64,000 bases of DNA from Rhodoplanes tepidamans (GCF_030813915.1 NZ_JAUSUJ010000028.1:22716-86715), one strand, 5' to 3'; shown: positions 38,094 to 47,709, numbered from the stretch's first letter. Made by a program: numbers and translations. The notes: a model not told the origin generated them from the letters alone.

Positions 38094-38557
38094 GCTTCGC
38101 GACCCTCGCCGACGTGCTGGCCCGCTATCCGTCCGAGGCGACCATCCTGGCGGCCGACGAGACCTCGCGGCAGCGCGACGACGCGCGCATCACGGCCGGG
38201 CTCGACGACGGCACGGCCGAGGTGCGGGCGATCCTGTCGGCGCGTTATACCCGGGACGAGCTCGCCCGCATCGACGACGACAGCCGCGCCACGCTGCGCA
38301 TCTACACGATCGACATCGCGCTCTACCGTGTGGCGCTGTCGTTCGGCCGTTCCAACGAGCGGATCAAGGAGCGCTACGACGTCGCGATCGCGCGCCTGCA
38401 GGCGATCGCCAAGGGCAACGCCGCGCTGACCTTCGACGGGCCGGGCGGCGGCGGCACCGGCGGCGCGGATGAGCCCGCCGGCAGCGTGTCGCCGAACGAG
38501 GCGATCGTGGTGAGCAACGAGCGCCTGTTCACGCGCGACCGATTGCGAGGCTGGTGA
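38090..38557 (+). CDS. Mu gp36-like DUF1320 head-tail protein
   Basis: The 155-residue product begins SFATLADVLARYPSEATILA, with ITAGLDDGTAEVRAILSARY and a helical part, the DUF1320 pattern. The Mu homologue gp36 is a head-tail connector. Its position after the capsid genes fits. Confidence 0.85.
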   Translation: MSFATLADVLARYPSEATILAADETSRQRDDARITAGLDDGTAEVRAILSARYTRDELARIDDDSRATLRIYTIDIALYRVALSFGRSNERIKERYDVAIARLQAIAKGNAALTFDGPGGGGTGGADEPAGSVSPNEAIVVSNERLFTRDRLRGW

Positions 38558-39060
38558 TGAGCATCGCGATCGTCGTCGACACCGCAGGCCTCGACAAGCT
38601 CAACGCGCTGACCTCGCGGCTCGACACCGCGCAAACCGAGGAGCTGCTGACCGATATCGGCGGGCTCCTCGAAAGCTCGACGCGCGAGCGGATCAGCGAG
38701 ACCAAGACCTCGCCGGACGGCGCGGCGTGGCCGCCGAACCGGGCCGGCACCTCGATCCTGCTGCAGAGCGGCCGGCATCTCCTCGACTCGATCGCGTTCA
38801 TCGTCGGCGGCGACCAGGTCGAGGTGGGCTCGTCCTGGGAGTACGCCCACGTGCACCAGGACGGCGCGACCATCACGCCGAAGACGGCGCAGCGCCTCGC
38901 CTTCAAGGTCGGCGGCAGGACCGTGTTCGCTCGCAAGGTGACGATCCCGGCGCGGCCCTTCGTCGGCTTCTCGGCCGAGGACCGCGAGAAGGTCGAGCGC
39001 CTCGCGACCGACTGGCTCGGGCGGCTCGTCGGCGGAGCTGCCGGCGGAGGTGCGCCGTGA
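38557..39060 (+). CDS. Mu G-like virion morphogenesis protein
   Basis: The 167-residue product shows the Mu G / P2 S-type tail-completion pattern: LLTDIGGLLESSTRERISET, SPDGAAWPPN, LLQSGRHLLDSIAF, EVGSSWEYAHVHQDG and IPARPFVGFS. It completes the tail and joins it to the head. GTG 38554 and ATG 38557 are both possible starts. Confidence 0.87.
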   Translation: MSIAIVVDTAGLDKLNALTSRLDTAQTEELLTDIGGLLESSTRERISETKTSPDGAAWPPNRAGTSILLQSGRHLLDSIAFIVGGDQVEVGSSWEYAHVHQDGATITPKTAQRLAFKVGGRTVFARKVTIPARPFVGFSAEDREKVERLATDWLGRLVGGAAGGGAP

Positions 39061-39659
39061 TCGCGCCCGCGACCATCGCCGAGCGGCTCGCGGCCTCGCG
39101 CCTGGTCGGTTTCCTGCCAGCGGTCGAAGCCGGTTTGAAGCCGCTGTTTCCCGGCGTCACGGTGCGCTCGCATCCGGGCCGGATCGACGTGTCCGACCTG
39201 ATCGAGAAGGAGGTCTTTCTGCCGCCCATGATCGCGGTGGCGCTGACCCGCTGGCGCGGCCCCATCGTGGTCGACGGCTCGTGGCGCCTCACGGTCGAGT
39301 GCGCCGCCTATGTGGTGACCGAGGACATGGCGGTCGCTCTTGCCGGCCCGAACGGGCCGGCCCGTGCGACGCCGCGCCAGGAGGTCGCCTTCGCGCTGTC
39401 GCACGGCGTGCTCGACGTGCTGGCCGACTGGGAGACGGCGCGCTGGGGGCTCCAGAGCATCACGTCGCCCGACAAGGCCGAGGCGCGGCCGCTGTTCACC
39501 TCCGAGACCTTCGGGAAAGGCGCGGCCTTCTACGCCGTCACCTGGGAGCAGTCGCTGTTCGGCTTCGGGGCCGACCCGCTCGTCCGCGTGCTGGTCTCCG
39601 GCATGGAGGCGGTGCGGGACGGCACGGCCGAGGCGATCGACGACGGGGGGCCGGCATGA
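39057..39659 (+). CDS. Mu gp37-like protein
   Basis: The 200-residue product lies between the G-like and baseplate V genes, as gp37 does near the Mu tail genes. It includes RGPIVVDGSWRLTVECAAYV and a C-terminal FYAVTWEQSLFGF. The function is not established; a tail terminator role is plausible from position. GTG 39057 overlaps the previous stop. Confidence 0.68.
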   Translation: MIAPATIAERLAASRLVGFLPAVEAGLKPLFPGVTVRSHPGRIDVSDLIEKEVFLPPMIAVALTRWRGPIVVDGSWRLTVECAAYVVTEDMAVALAGPNGPARATPRQEVAFALSHGVLDVLADWETARWGLQSITSPDKAEARPLFTSETFGKGAAFYAVTWEQSLFGFGADPLVRVLVSGMEAVRDGTAEAIDDGGPA

Positions 39660-40354
39660 CGGGCCGCAGCGATCCCAATCTGCGCCGCCTGGAGACGTAT
39701 CTGCGCCGCCTCGAAGCGCGCCTCGTCGACGTCGACCAGCGCCTCGCTCGCGTGGTGCTGTCCGGTAAGGTGACCGAGGTCCGCAAGGAGAAGAACGACT
39801 GGCAGGTCCGCACCGAGCTGGGCAAGGACCCGGACACCGGCGCGGTCGTGAAATCGCCGTGGGTGCCGGTGCAGCCGGTCTCGGGCGGCGACCTGAAGAT
39901 CAAGGTCAAGCCGGTGGTCGGCGAACGCATGATGGTGCTGTCGCCCTCGGGCGTGCTCGGCACCGGCTCGTGGGCGATCCGCGGCCCCTTCGACGACGAC
40001 CATCCCGCGCCCGAAGGCGACGACGATCTGATCATCGAGCGCGGCGAGACCCGGATCGTCCTCAACGACCAGACCATCCTGGTCAAGGCGCCCGCCACCG
40101 TGGCGGCGCAGTCGGGCGACAGCGAGATCGAGCTGAAGCCCGGCCACGCCAACGTGAAGGGCGAGAAGGTCCACACCGTCGGCGACACGCACCTGGCCGT
40201 GGGCGCGAAGGACGAGGCAGGCGAGGAGCCCGTCATCCTGGTCAGCGGTGCCGCGGCGGAGCCGCAGCACAAGGTCTTCGCCAAGTCCGACAAGAGCGGC
40301 GGCTGGGCGGCCGCCATGGCATCGCCCGCCGCCGAGGGCGGCGGCGACGCGTGA
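39656..40354 (+). CDS. Baseplate assembly protein V (Mu gp45-like tail spike)
   Basis: The 232-residue product is the central membrane-piercing spike. An OB-fold N-terminal part (VVLSGKVTEVRKEKNDWQVR, WVPVQPVSGGDLKIKVKPVV, GERMMVLSPSGVLGTG) is followed by beta-helix-like repeats (IERGETRIVLNDQTILVK, GDSEIELKPGHANVKG). It opens the tail gene cluster. Confidence 0.88.
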   Translation: MTGRSDPNLRRLETYLRRLEARLVDVDQRLARVVLSGKVTEVRKEKNDWQVRTELGKDPDTGAVVKSPWVPVQPVSGGDLKIKVKPVVGERMMVLSPSGVLGTGSWAIRGPFDDDHPAPEGDDDLIIERGETRIVLNDQTILVKAPATVAAQSGDSEIELKPGHANVKGEKVHTVGDTHLAVGAKDEAGEEPVILVSGAAAEPQHKVFAKSDKSGGWAAAMASPAAEGGGDA

Positions 40355-40368
40355 GAACGGAGAGACCC

Positions 40369-40563
40369 ATGAGCGACACGGTGCAGTACCGGATCACGAC
40401 GCGGCGGCCGATCGGCGGGCGCATGCGCGCGGTCGGCGAGATCGTCGCGCTGACGAAGCGCGAGGCGGAGGCGGAGCTGCCCTGGGGCGGGCTCGAACGG
40501 GTGGTCGCGCCGGCGGCGCCCGTCGAAGAGCCCGCGCAGGCCAAGCCCGGCCGGAAGCCCTGA
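40369..40563 (+). CDS. Small phage protein between baseplate genes
   Basis: The 64-residue product carries a short domain (QYRITTRRPIGGRMRAVGEI, LTKREAEAELPWGGLERV) like those at 37065 and 45517, which suggests a repeated small structural unit. GGAGAG precedes the ATG. Confidence 0.58.
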   Translation: MSDTVQYRITTRRPIGGRMRAVGEIVALTKREAEAELPWGGLERVVAPAAPVEEPAQAKPGRKP

Positions 40564-40565
40564 CC

Positions 40566-40979
40566 ATGGCGGCGAGGACCACCCGCACCGGCATCGACCC
40601 GGAGACCGGCCGCCTGCTGCGCGGCCGGGCTCACGCGGAGAGCTGCGTGCGGCGCATCCTCGCGACCCGCATCGGCACCCGGGTGATGCGGCTCGACCTC
40701 GGCGCGGATCTCGCGCCGCTGCGGGGCGAGAACCTGACGGCCGCCAACGTGCTGCGCGCCTATGCCGAGATGGTGACGGCCGTGCACAGCCAGGAGCCGG
40801 CGATCCGGTTCCGCAAGATCGAGCCGGCCCTCACCGACGGGCGCAACGGCGCGATCGCCTTCGTGTTCTCCTACGTGTTCTACCCGTTCGGCCATCTCGG
40901 CGACTACTCGGTCGCCGAGGACGCCGACGTGCGGGTGCCGGTGACGGCGCTGGCCCGCGGAACGGCGGCCGTCTCATGA
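40566..40979 (+). CDS. Baseplate wedge protein W (gp25-like, Mu gp46)
   Basis: The 137-residue product is a gp25-like lysozyme-fold wedge subunit: SCVRRILATRIGTRVMRLDL, LGADLAPLRGENLT, and the strand-rich middle. It overlaps the J gene by four bases. Confidence 0.85.
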   Translation: MAARTTRTGIDPETGRLLRGRAHAESCVRRILATRIGTRVMRLDLGADLAPLRGENLTAANVLRAYAEMVTAVHSQEPAIRFRKIEPALTDGRNGAIAFVFSYVFYPFGHLGDYSVAEDADVRVPVTALARGTAAVS

Positions 40980-41920
40980 CCGACTACACGGCCGACACGC
41001 TCGACCTCTCCCGCATCGGCGCACCGACCCTGACGGCGATCGACTTCGAGGCGACCCTCCGGGCGCGGCTCCTCGACTTCAAGACCAGGTGGGACGCCGC
41101 GCGCGCCGCGAACCCGTCGCTGCCGGTCTTCGACGTGATCGACGCGGCCGGCGATCCGGTGACGCAGTTCGACGCCGGCGTCGTGCTGGCCCAGGAATTC
41201 GCCTTCGGCGAGATCAACGTCCTGCAGGCCATCAACGAGCATGCGAACGCGCTGCGGCTCGGCACCGCGGTCGGCGCCGATCTCGACCACCTCGCCATCA
41301 CCTACAAGGCGACCCAGCGCCTGGTCCTGTCCGGCGCGGCCGGCGGGGCCGACGCGGTGGCCGAGTCGGACGACGAGTACCGGGCCCGTGCCCAGCTCTC
41401 CGACGAGGCGCGGCCGCTCTTCGGCCTCACCCCGGGCGGCTATCAGTGGCGCGTCCGCAAGCTCTACGGCGACCGCGTGAAGCACGTGCGGGCGCTGCGC
41501 CGGACCGGCGGCCGCATCGACCTGATCGTGCTGGCCCGCGAGGGCGACGGCACGGCGCCCGAGACGCTGATCGGCGACCTTCAAGGCGCCTTCGACGGCG
41601 AGGCCGGCTCGCAGTCGACCGACATCGTGACCGTCTGGCCGGCCCGGATCGTGGCCACGGCGGCGCGCGTGAAGCTGTGGGTGCCGCGCGGGCCGGACCC
41701 GGCCGTCGCCGTGGCGGCGGCTGCCACGGCGATCGCCGCGCTCGCGGCCGAGCGCCACAAGATCGGCGAGACCCTGCACGCGCAAGCCGTCGGCGCCGTC
41801 GCCAAGTCGGGCGCGGTCCGCAAGGTCGACGTGCTGGAGCCGGCGGCCGACGTCGCCGGCGGCGAGGACGGGGCGCCGTTCGTCTCGTCCATCACGGTCT
41901 CGTGGGGGATCGACGCATGA
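40976..41920 (+). CDS. Baseplate J protein (Mu gp47-like)
   Basis: The 314-residue product has the baseplate J pattern: FAFGEINVLQAINEHANALR, LGTAVGADLDHLAITYKATQR, SDDEYRARAQLSDEARPLFG with LTPGGYQWRVRKLYGDRVKH, and LIVLAREGDG. It builds the baseplate ring with W and I. Confidence 0.92.
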   Translation: MTDYTADTLDLSRIGAPTLTAIDFEATLRARLLDFKTRWDAARAANPSLPVFDVIDAAGDPVTQFDAGVVLAQEFAFGEINVLQAINEHANALRLGTAVGADLDHLAITYKATQRLVLSGAAGGADAVAESDDEYRARAQLSDEARPLFGLTPGGYQWRVRKLYGDRVKHVRALRRTGGRIDLIVLAREGDGTAPETLIGDLQGAFDGEAGSQSTDIVTVWPARIVATAARVKLWVPRGPDPAVAVAAAATAIAALAAERHKIGETLHAQAVGAVAKSGAVRKVDVLEPAADVAGGEDGAPFVSSITVSWGIDA

Positions 41921-43167
41921 CCGAGTTCCCCTCGCTTCTGCCGATCGCCGGCGCGGCCGAGCGCACCCACAGCCTGGTCAGTGCCGCACGCTGGCCCGAC
42001 CTGTTCGAGAAGGCCGCGCTCCTGCGCACGCTGTGGGATCCGTGGACCTGCCCGGCCGCGCAGCTGCCGCTGCTCGCCTGGGCCTGGTCGGTGGACATCT
42101 GGAACCCGGCCTGGCCCGAGCACCGCAAGCGCCAGGTGATCGCCGAGAGCCCGGCCTTCCACGAGGCGAAGACGACGGTCGCGGGCTATCGCATGGCGGT
42201 CGGCTATGTCGACGCCGAGTTCGTGCGGGCGCGGCTGCCGCGGCACGCGTTCTTCGTCGGAGCCGGGCCGAGCGAGGCTTCGCACCAGGCGTGGCTCGAC
42301 GGGCTTCCCGAGATCCGCATCTACACGGCCGACTATCCGGTCCGTTACGCCCCGGTGCCGGTCCTGCAGGCCGACGGCACCATCGTTCAACGCACCTTGA
42401 AGGGCCGCTTCATCGGCCGGCGGTTCCGGGTCGGCTCGGCCGAGCGCATCGTGCTCGGCCGGTGGCGCGCCGAGCTTCGCCGCGAGGGCGCCGTGCAGCG
42501 CCTGGTGTTCGCCGGCGTGCGCATCGACGCCTCCGGCCGCCTGCTTCAAGACCCCGAGCGCCTGGTCATCCCGGGTCCGCGCCGCGACACCGTGCAGGTG
42601 GGCAAGCGCCTGCGCGGCCGGTTCCTCGCCGACGGCACGCTCGCCGGCCAGCGCGTGATCGCGCTGTCGTTCACCCGCGGCGGCGACGCCTTCCTCCCGA
42701 ACGCGGTCTCGCCCGGCCTGACGCCGATCGACACGGTGCCGCGCCGGATGTGGGAGGCCCGGCCGGCCGGCCGTGGCTGGTTCGTCGGCCGGCCACTGCG
42801 CGGCCGCGGCATCCAGCCGAACCGGGCCGAGGAGCAGGCCTATCTGTCGATCCGCCTCGCCGACGGCTCGTCGCCGGCGCTCGGCCGCATGCGCAACCGC
42901 ATCGGCAAGACCCGCATCCGCCGCGCCCCGTTCACGGCCTCGGTGCTGGTGCACATCGCGGGGCCGGCGAAGCACGCCTTCCCGCGCGGGCGCTATCTGC
43001 GGGCCGGCCCGGAGGCGCGCATCGCCGAGATCGTCAACGCGCTCGCCGTCACGCCGGCGGCCCGCGACACGCTCTCCCTCGACATCAACTCGCTGCGACC
43101 TCTCACCTACGCCGATCTGGCGCGCATGCCGGACGACGTGCGGTACGGGGCCGTGGTTCGCCGCTGA
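41917..43167 (+). CDS. Tail protein I (P2 gpI / Mu gp48-like) with long C-terminal extension
   Basis: The 416-residue product begins with a tail protein I domain (ERTHSLVSAARWPDLFEKAA, TCPAAQLPLLAWAWSVDIWN, RQVIAESPAFHEAKTTVAGY). P2 gpI is about 175 residues. The extra 240 residues here are strand-rich and arginine-rich with repeated RLRGRF/GRPLRGRG-like pieces, perhaps a fibre-attachment domain. Confidence 0.85.
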   Translation: MTEFPSLLPIAGAAERTHSLVSAARWPDLFEKAALLRTLWDPWTCPAAQLPLLAWAWSVDIWNPAWPEHRKRQVIAESPAFHEAKTTVAGYRMAVGYVDAEFVRARLPRHAFFVGAGPSEASHQAWLDGLPEIRIYTADYPVRYAPVPVLQADGTIVQRTLKGRFIGRRFRVGSAERIVLGRWRAELRREGAVQRLVFAGVRIDASGRLLQDPERLVIPGPRRDTVQVGKRLRGRFLADGTLAGQRVIALSFTRGGDAFLPNAVSPGLTPIDTVPRRMWEARPAGRGWFVGRPLRGRGIQPNRAEEQAYLSIRLADGSSPALGRMRNRIGKTRIRRAPFTASVLVHIAGPAKHAFPRGRYLRAGPEARIAEIVNALAVTPAARDTLSLDINSLRPLTYADLARMPDDVRYGAVVRR

Positions 43168-43196
43168 CCGGCGACCAGACAACAGGAGCCACCCGA

Positions 43197-45512
43197 ATGT
43201 ACAAGCGCGTCACCTGGGACCTCGATCAGGAAGGCACGGCCGAGGACATGGCTCGGGTCGGGCTGTGGCCGCAGGAGGGCATCACCCGGCTCACCGACGA
43301 CCTGCTCGTGAGCGGGCGCATGTTCAAGGGCTTCACCGTGACGCCGAGCGGCAACACCGCGATCGCCGTCTCGGCCGGCCGCATCTACGACGTCGGCGCC
43401 ATGTACGCCATGGAGGCCGAGGCGACCCTGTCGGTCGCCGAATACGTGCCGTTCCTGGCCGGCCAGAAGGTCTATGTGACGCTGATCGGCCAGGGCCGCG
43501 AGGACGACGGCTACATCGAGGCGCGCAACTACGAGCGCGAGGTGCCGCAGTCCGGCGGCGGCACGGCGATCCAGCAGGTGCCGCAGTCGGGCGCCCGGGC
43601 CCGCGTGCGCAACGCGATCCTGACCCTTTATCCGGGCGCGCCGAGCGTCATCCCGGTGAAGCCGTCGATCCCGATCGGCACCGTGGCGATCGCCGACGTG
43701 CTGATCGGCACCGGCGGCATCGAGACGATCACGCGGCGCACCGAGAACGAGGCGCCCGAGCTGGACGCGCTCGCCACCGCCTACACGGCGCTGAACGCGC
43801 GCTTCGCGCTGGTCGACCAGGAGATCGCCGGACTGCGCAACGACCTCGCCGCGCTCGCGGCGCGCCTGCGCAACGGCGTGTCGTGGGAGGCCTTCCGGAC
43901 GCTCGCCGGCGACGTCGCCACCGTGAAGGACCTGCTCGCCGTGCCGGACACCGGCGTGCCCTACGGGGCCGACCGGTTCCTGACCACGGACGAGACCGAC
44001 ACGGCCTCGATCGACTACCAGTCGCGCGTCCTGGAAGGCATCCGCTTCCCGCTGGCGAATTTCGACCGGCGCGCCATCGCGCTCTACAACCCGAACGACC
44101 AGAACCTGCGCCACGCGGCGGCCGGCCTGATCTGCCCCAAATACACGGCGGTCGACGGCATCAAGCTGTGGGAGCGGGCCGGCACCGTCGCGCTCGGCGG
44201 CACCACCTACCAGACCATGGAGCTGACACAGCTCACCATGAGCCGCACCGAGCTCGCCTATGGCGACTACTTCAACGTCTGTGAGAACGTCTCCTGGTGG
44301 CTCTCCGGCCAGTACGATCCGGCGGCCGGCATCTTCCGGATCGGCGACGAGACCTACGAGGTGGTCGGCACGGTCGGGAACGCCGGCTGGCAGGGCCACG
44401 AGATCAAGCGCGTCCGCAAGTTCTGGACCACGACGGTCGAGCAGCCCTACGACGTCTATGCGCCCGTCACCCACACGATCGCCGGCGTGGTGAAGGCGCA
44501 GACCTGGCTGCAGGCGCAGGACCGCTTCATCCCGGCCGCCTTCTTGGCCATCGAGCGCTGGTCGGCCGGCTCCGAGGTGACGGCGACCCTGGTCGAGTGC
44601 CTCGACAGCGGCCAGCCGAACAAGGGCCGGATGCTCGCGACCTGCACGCTCGCCTCCACCGAGTTCGAGGTGTTCCCGGAGCCGACCACGTTCCCGTTCC
44701 CGATCCCGGTGCTGGCCGAGGCCGGCAAGATGTACGGCATCATCTTCGCCACCACGGGCGAGGTCTACTGTGCCAATGCCGAGGGCCAGAAGTTCCTGCA
44801 GGGGACGTATTTCGAGTCGACCGACGGCTCGTTCTTCGCCGGCGATCTCACCAAGGATCTGTGCTTCGGGGTGAAGTACTGCCGCTTCGACGTTACCTCG
44901 CTGCCGGTGCTGCTGCAGGGCCTCAATCTGGACGGCGGCATCCACAACATGCGGCTGCGCACCGCGGCTCTGAGCCCGGCCAACACCGCGGTCGCCTGGC
45001 AGATCCAAGTGGGCGGCGCCTGGCGCGAGATCGTCGCGCCAGAGGGCGACGAGACGCTGTTCGGCGCCGGCGTCACGCCCTACTACGATTGGCGCGTGGT
45101 GCTCACCGGCAACCAGTGGGTCATGCCGATCATCGACATGGGCGCCTCGGAGATCGAGGTGTTCCGCGCCGCGGTCGCGATGAAGCACCCGTCCACCGTC
45201 ATAGCCTTCGGCACCGCCGTGACGTCGCTCACGGTGCGGGCGACGATCGGGGCCTGGGAGGCCGCGCGGCACACGCTGGCCGCCAAGATCCTGCACGGCG
45301 CCAACTATGCCAGCGTGAAGGATCACGCGGCCGTGGAGACCAAGCCCGTGATCGGCGCCGACGGCCTCGTCCGCGCCGATGCGGTCGACATGATCTGGAC
45401 GTTCGACTTCACGGGCGCCCCCATCTCGACCTGCAAGGTCCGGTTCAGCGGCACCACCGACAACGCCCGCGCGACCTTCCACGTCGAGCAGCGCATCCAC
45501 TACGCGGAGTGA
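43197..45512 (+). CDS. Tail fibre / host-recognition protein
   Basis: The 771-residue product follows tail protein I, as expected for the fibre. The first 180 residues resemble a DUF4815-like fibre-base domain (SGNTAIAVSAGRIYDVGAMY, YVPFLAGQKVYVTLIGQGRE). A coiled coil (LNARFALVDQEIAGLRNDLA) leads to a large strand-rich C-terminal region with aromatic and tryptophan residues. It probably binds the cell surface. Confidence 0.72.
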   Translation: MYKRVTWDLDQEGTAEDMARVGLWPQEGITRLTDDLLVSGRMFKGFTVTPSGNTAIAVSAGRIYDVGAMYAMEAEATLSVAEYVPFLAGQKVYVTLIGQGREDDGYIEARNYEREVPQSGGGTAIQQVPQSGARARVRNAILTLYPGAPSVIPVKPSIPIGTVAIADVLIGTGGIETITRRTENEAPELDALATAYTALNARFALVDQEIAGLRNDLAALAARLRNGVSWEAFRTLAGDVATVKDLLAVPDTGVPYGADRFLTTDETDTASIDYQSRVLEGIRFPLANFDRRAIALYNPNDQNLRHAAAGLICPKYTAVDGIKLWERAGTVALGGTTYQTMELTQLTMSRTELAYGDYFNVCENVSWWLSGQYDPAAGIFRIGDETYEVVGTVGNAGWQGHEIKRVRKFWTTTVEQPYDVYAPVTHTIAGVVKAQTWLQAQDRFIPAAFLAIERWSAGSEVTATLVECLDSGQPNKGRMLATCTLASTEFEVFPEPTTFPFPIPVLAEAGKMYGIIFATTGEVYCANAEGQKFLQGTYFESTDGSFFAGDLTKDLCFGVKYCRFDVTSLPVLLQGLNLDGGIHNMRLRTAALSPANTAVAWQIQVGGAWREIVAPEGDETLFGAGVTPYYDWRVVLTGNQWVMPIIDMGASEIEVFRAAVAMKHPSTVIAFGTAVTSLTVRATIGAWEAARHTLAAKILHGANYASVKDHAAVETKPVIGADGLVRADAVDMIWTFDFTGAPISTCKVRFSGTTDNARATFHVEQRIHYAE

Positions 45513-45516
45513 TCCC

Positions 45517-45768
45517 ATGGCCAAGAAAGCCTCCACCACCGCCGAGACGGCGGCTGTCGCACCGGCCGGCCCTGCCGGCATCGTCACCGTCGAGCCCGCG
45601 GCCTACTACCGGGTCGAGGCGCTGACCCGCTTCCGGTTCGCGGGCGCCGGCTTCGGGCCGCTGTCCCGCACCGAGGTCACGGGCGAGCTGCTGACCCGGC
45701 TCCTGGCGAGCGAGCACGCCGGCAAGGTGGTGCGCTGGGGCGCCGTCGCCGACCAGCCGACCGGGTGA
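45517..45768 (+). CDS. Small phage protein after the fibre
   Basis: The 83-residue product has an Ala/Thr-rich start and a short domain (YYRVEALTRFRFAGAGFGPL, SRTEVTGELLTRLLASEHAG) similar in style to those at 37065 and 40369. Function unknown. Confidence 0.55.
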   Translation: MAKKASTTAETAAVAPAGPAGIVTVEPAAYYRVEALTRFRFAGAGFGPLSRTEVTGELLTRLLASEHAGKVVRWGAVADQPTG

Positions 45769-45775
45769 GCCGGCG

Positions 45776-46207
45776 ATGTCGCGGAAGTTCGAGAGCGAAT
45801 ACCGCGTCACCGGGGTCGCCGAGGTCCTGAAGACCGAGAACGCGTTCCGGCAGGACGTCGATCTCCGGCTGGACCGGCTCGAGCAGCGCGACAGCGTGAT
45901 CGACACGGCCGCCCGCGAGGTGGTCGACCGCTCCGTGCGCTTCGTCGAGCAGGAGATCGCGCCGATCGCCGCCGACCTGGTCGCGCTGCGGGACGGCATC
46001 CCGGTGGCGATCGCGCAGGCCCAGGAGCAGGTCGATACGTTCGTGGCCGGCGCGCAGCAGCAGGTGGACGGGTTCATCGCCGCGGCCGATCAGCAGGTGG
46101 ATTCGTTCGTGGCGGCGGCCGGCGCCCAGGTCGCCGCCTTCGTCACGGCGGCCCAGCACCAGGTGGACGAGCTGGTCGCCGGCGGCATCGACGACGGGAC
46201 GTTCTGA
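45776..46207 (+). CDS. Coiled-coil tail protein with 11-residue repeats
   Basis: The 143-residue product is helical. Its second half is five consecutive 11-residue units: QEQVDTFVAGA, QQQVDGFIAAA, DQQVDSFVAAA, GAQVAAFVTAA, QHQVDELVAGG. This hendecad pattern predicts a right-handed coiled coil, suited to a trimeric fibre shaft or linker between the two fibre proteins. Confidence 0.65.
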   Translation: MSRKFESEYRVTGVAEVLKTENAFRQDVDLRLDRLEQRDSVIDTAAREVVDRSVRFVEQEIAPIAADLVALRDGIPVAIAQAQEQVDTFVAGAQQQVDGFIAAADQQVDSFVAAAGAQVAAFVTAAQHQVDELVAGGIDDGTF

Positions 46208-46208
46208 G

Positions 46209-47225
46209 ATGGCAGCCAAGATCAAGCTCCTGCGCTCGACCATCGCGGGCCATGTGCCGGCCGCCCTGGAGAGCGGCCAGATCGCCATCAACGAGGCGGA
46301 CGGCAGGCTGTTCTGGCGCGGGCCGGGCGGCGCCGTGCAGGCGCTCGACCTGACGCTGGCCGACCAGGTGGACGGCGACCTCGCCGCGCTGAACGCATCG
46401 ATCGGGACAGCCCTGGCGGCCAAGCTCGACGCCGCAGCCTTCACAGCGGCGAGCGTGCTGGCGAAGCTGCTGACCGTCGACGGCAGCGGCTCGGGGCTCG
46501 ACGCCGACACGCTGCGAGGCACGACGCCGGGAGCGTTCGGCCTCGACCGCCTCGCCGACGCCGACGCGGCGGCTGCCGTCACTGCGCTCGCGAACAGCGG
46601 TCTCGCAGAAGCCGACGGTTCCAATCTGACAGGCCGTCTCGGGGCCGCGGCAAAGCTGACGACCGACTGGAACGCCGCGACCGAAAACGGGTGGTGGTAC
46701 TCCGACGGAGCCACTGCCCTGAACAGTCCGGAGAGTATCGGGCTGATCGGCATGGTCGTGACGATGGGCGCGGCCGGCATCCGCCAAACCCTATGGCGCG
46801 TCGCCGCCGGAGGGTTCGGCTATTACCAGAGGCACCGTGTCGGGGGCGTGTGGGATGCGTGGGCACTCTCGCCGGGCGCATCATCCTCCACGGCTCAAGC
46901 CCAGGCCGGCGTCAACGACACGACCATCATGACGCCGCTCAAGACCGCGCAGGCCATCGCGGCGCTGGCCCCGGCCACCGGCCAGCCGATCCCCACCGCG
47001 TCGAACGACTTCAAGGTTGGCTCGACCCTGGTCCTCATCGTCGTCGGCGGGACCGGCAACACGACGGCGAACAACGCGACCATCGCTGGGAGTAACCTCC
47101 GCATGCTCCGTAACGTTGGCGATCCCCTCACCAACAACAACCCGGGTCTGAGCGGAACGTGGCAGAACATCAGCGGCGGGACTGTCGGTTACACTGAAGT
47201 CGGCTACTTCGTGAGGATCGCTTGA
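46209..47225 (+). CDS. Second tail fibre-like protein
   Basis: The 338-residue product begins with a phage-tail-fibre N-terminal motif (RSTIAGHVPAALESGQIAIN, EADGRLFWRGPGG). A coiled or linker part and a pyocin-knob-like C-terminus (ATENGWWYSDGATALN, TLWRVAAGGFGYYQRHRVGG) follow. It is probably a side fibre or adsorption protein. Part of the last 100 residues has a glycine/asparagine-rich composition typical of fibre tips. Confidence 0.72.
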   Translation: MAAKIKLLRSTIAGHVPAALESGQIAINEADGRLFWRGPGGAVQALDLTLADQVDGDLAALNASIGTALAAKLDAAAFTAASVLAKLLTVDGSGSGLDADTLRGTTPGAFGLDRLADADAAAAVTALANSGLAEADGSNLTGRLGAAAKLTTDWNAATENGWWYSDGATALNSPESIGLIGMVVTMGAAGIRQTLWRVAAGGFGYYQRHRVGGVWDAWALSPGASSSTAQAQAGVNDTTIMTPLKTAQAIAALAPATGQPIPTASNDFKVGSTLVLIVVGGTGNTTANNATIAGSNLRMLRNVGDPLTNNNPGLSGTWQNISGGTVGYTEVGYFVRIA

Positions 47226-47226
47226 G

Positions 47227-47709
47227 ATGAACCTCGCGATCAGCAATCTCCGCTACGCCGACCCCACCAGCAGCCTGATCGACATGGATGTGTCGGTCGA
47301 CGGTGGCGAGCCGTTCCCGTTCACGCTGTCGCACTCGGATCCGGCGCCGGTCGCCGAGGCCGTGTGGGCCGCGATGGCGGAGGGCACCTACGAGGTGGCG
47401 CCCTACGTGCCGCCACCGGACCCCGTGCCGGACATCAGCGACCGCCAGTTCTTCCAACAGCTCGCGATCGACGGCGTGGTCACCCAGGCGGAGGCGCTGG
47501 CGGCCGTGAAGACCGGAAGCATCCCGGCCGCCCTGCAGGCGATCGTCGACACCATCGCCGACCCGGGCGAGCGCTTCTCCGCCGAGATGATCCTGTCCGG
47601 AGCGACCGTGTACCAGCGGACCCACCCGCTCACCGAGGCGGTGCGGCTCGCCCGGGGAATGACGCCCGAGGCGTGCGACAACTTCTTCCGGGCCGCCGCG
47701 GCCCTCTGA
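47227..47709 (+). CDS. Putative fibre-associated or assembly protein
   Basis: The 160-residue product follows the fibre gene by one base. The middle contains DISDRQFFQQLAIDGVVTQA, a segment seen in proteins of tail-fibre regions, and the rest is helical. It may be a fibre-assembly chaperone. It ends the left tail operon before the late-promoter-like dyad. Confidence 0.55.
   Translation: MNLAISNLRYADPTSSLIDMDVSVDGGEPFPFTLSHSDPAPVAEAVWAAMAEGTYEVAPYVPPPDPVPDISDRQFFQQLAIDGVVTQAEALAAVKTGSIPAALQAIVDTIADPGERFSAEMILSGATVYQRTHPLTEAVRLARGMTPEACDNFFRAAAAL

Noticed and set aside
42033..45512. 1159-codon plus-strand frame whose first part covers tail protein I
   Set aside because: Only the part from ATG 43197 is the fibre protein; the upstream part is Arg/Ala/Pro-rich shadow sequence in another frame of the tail I gene.
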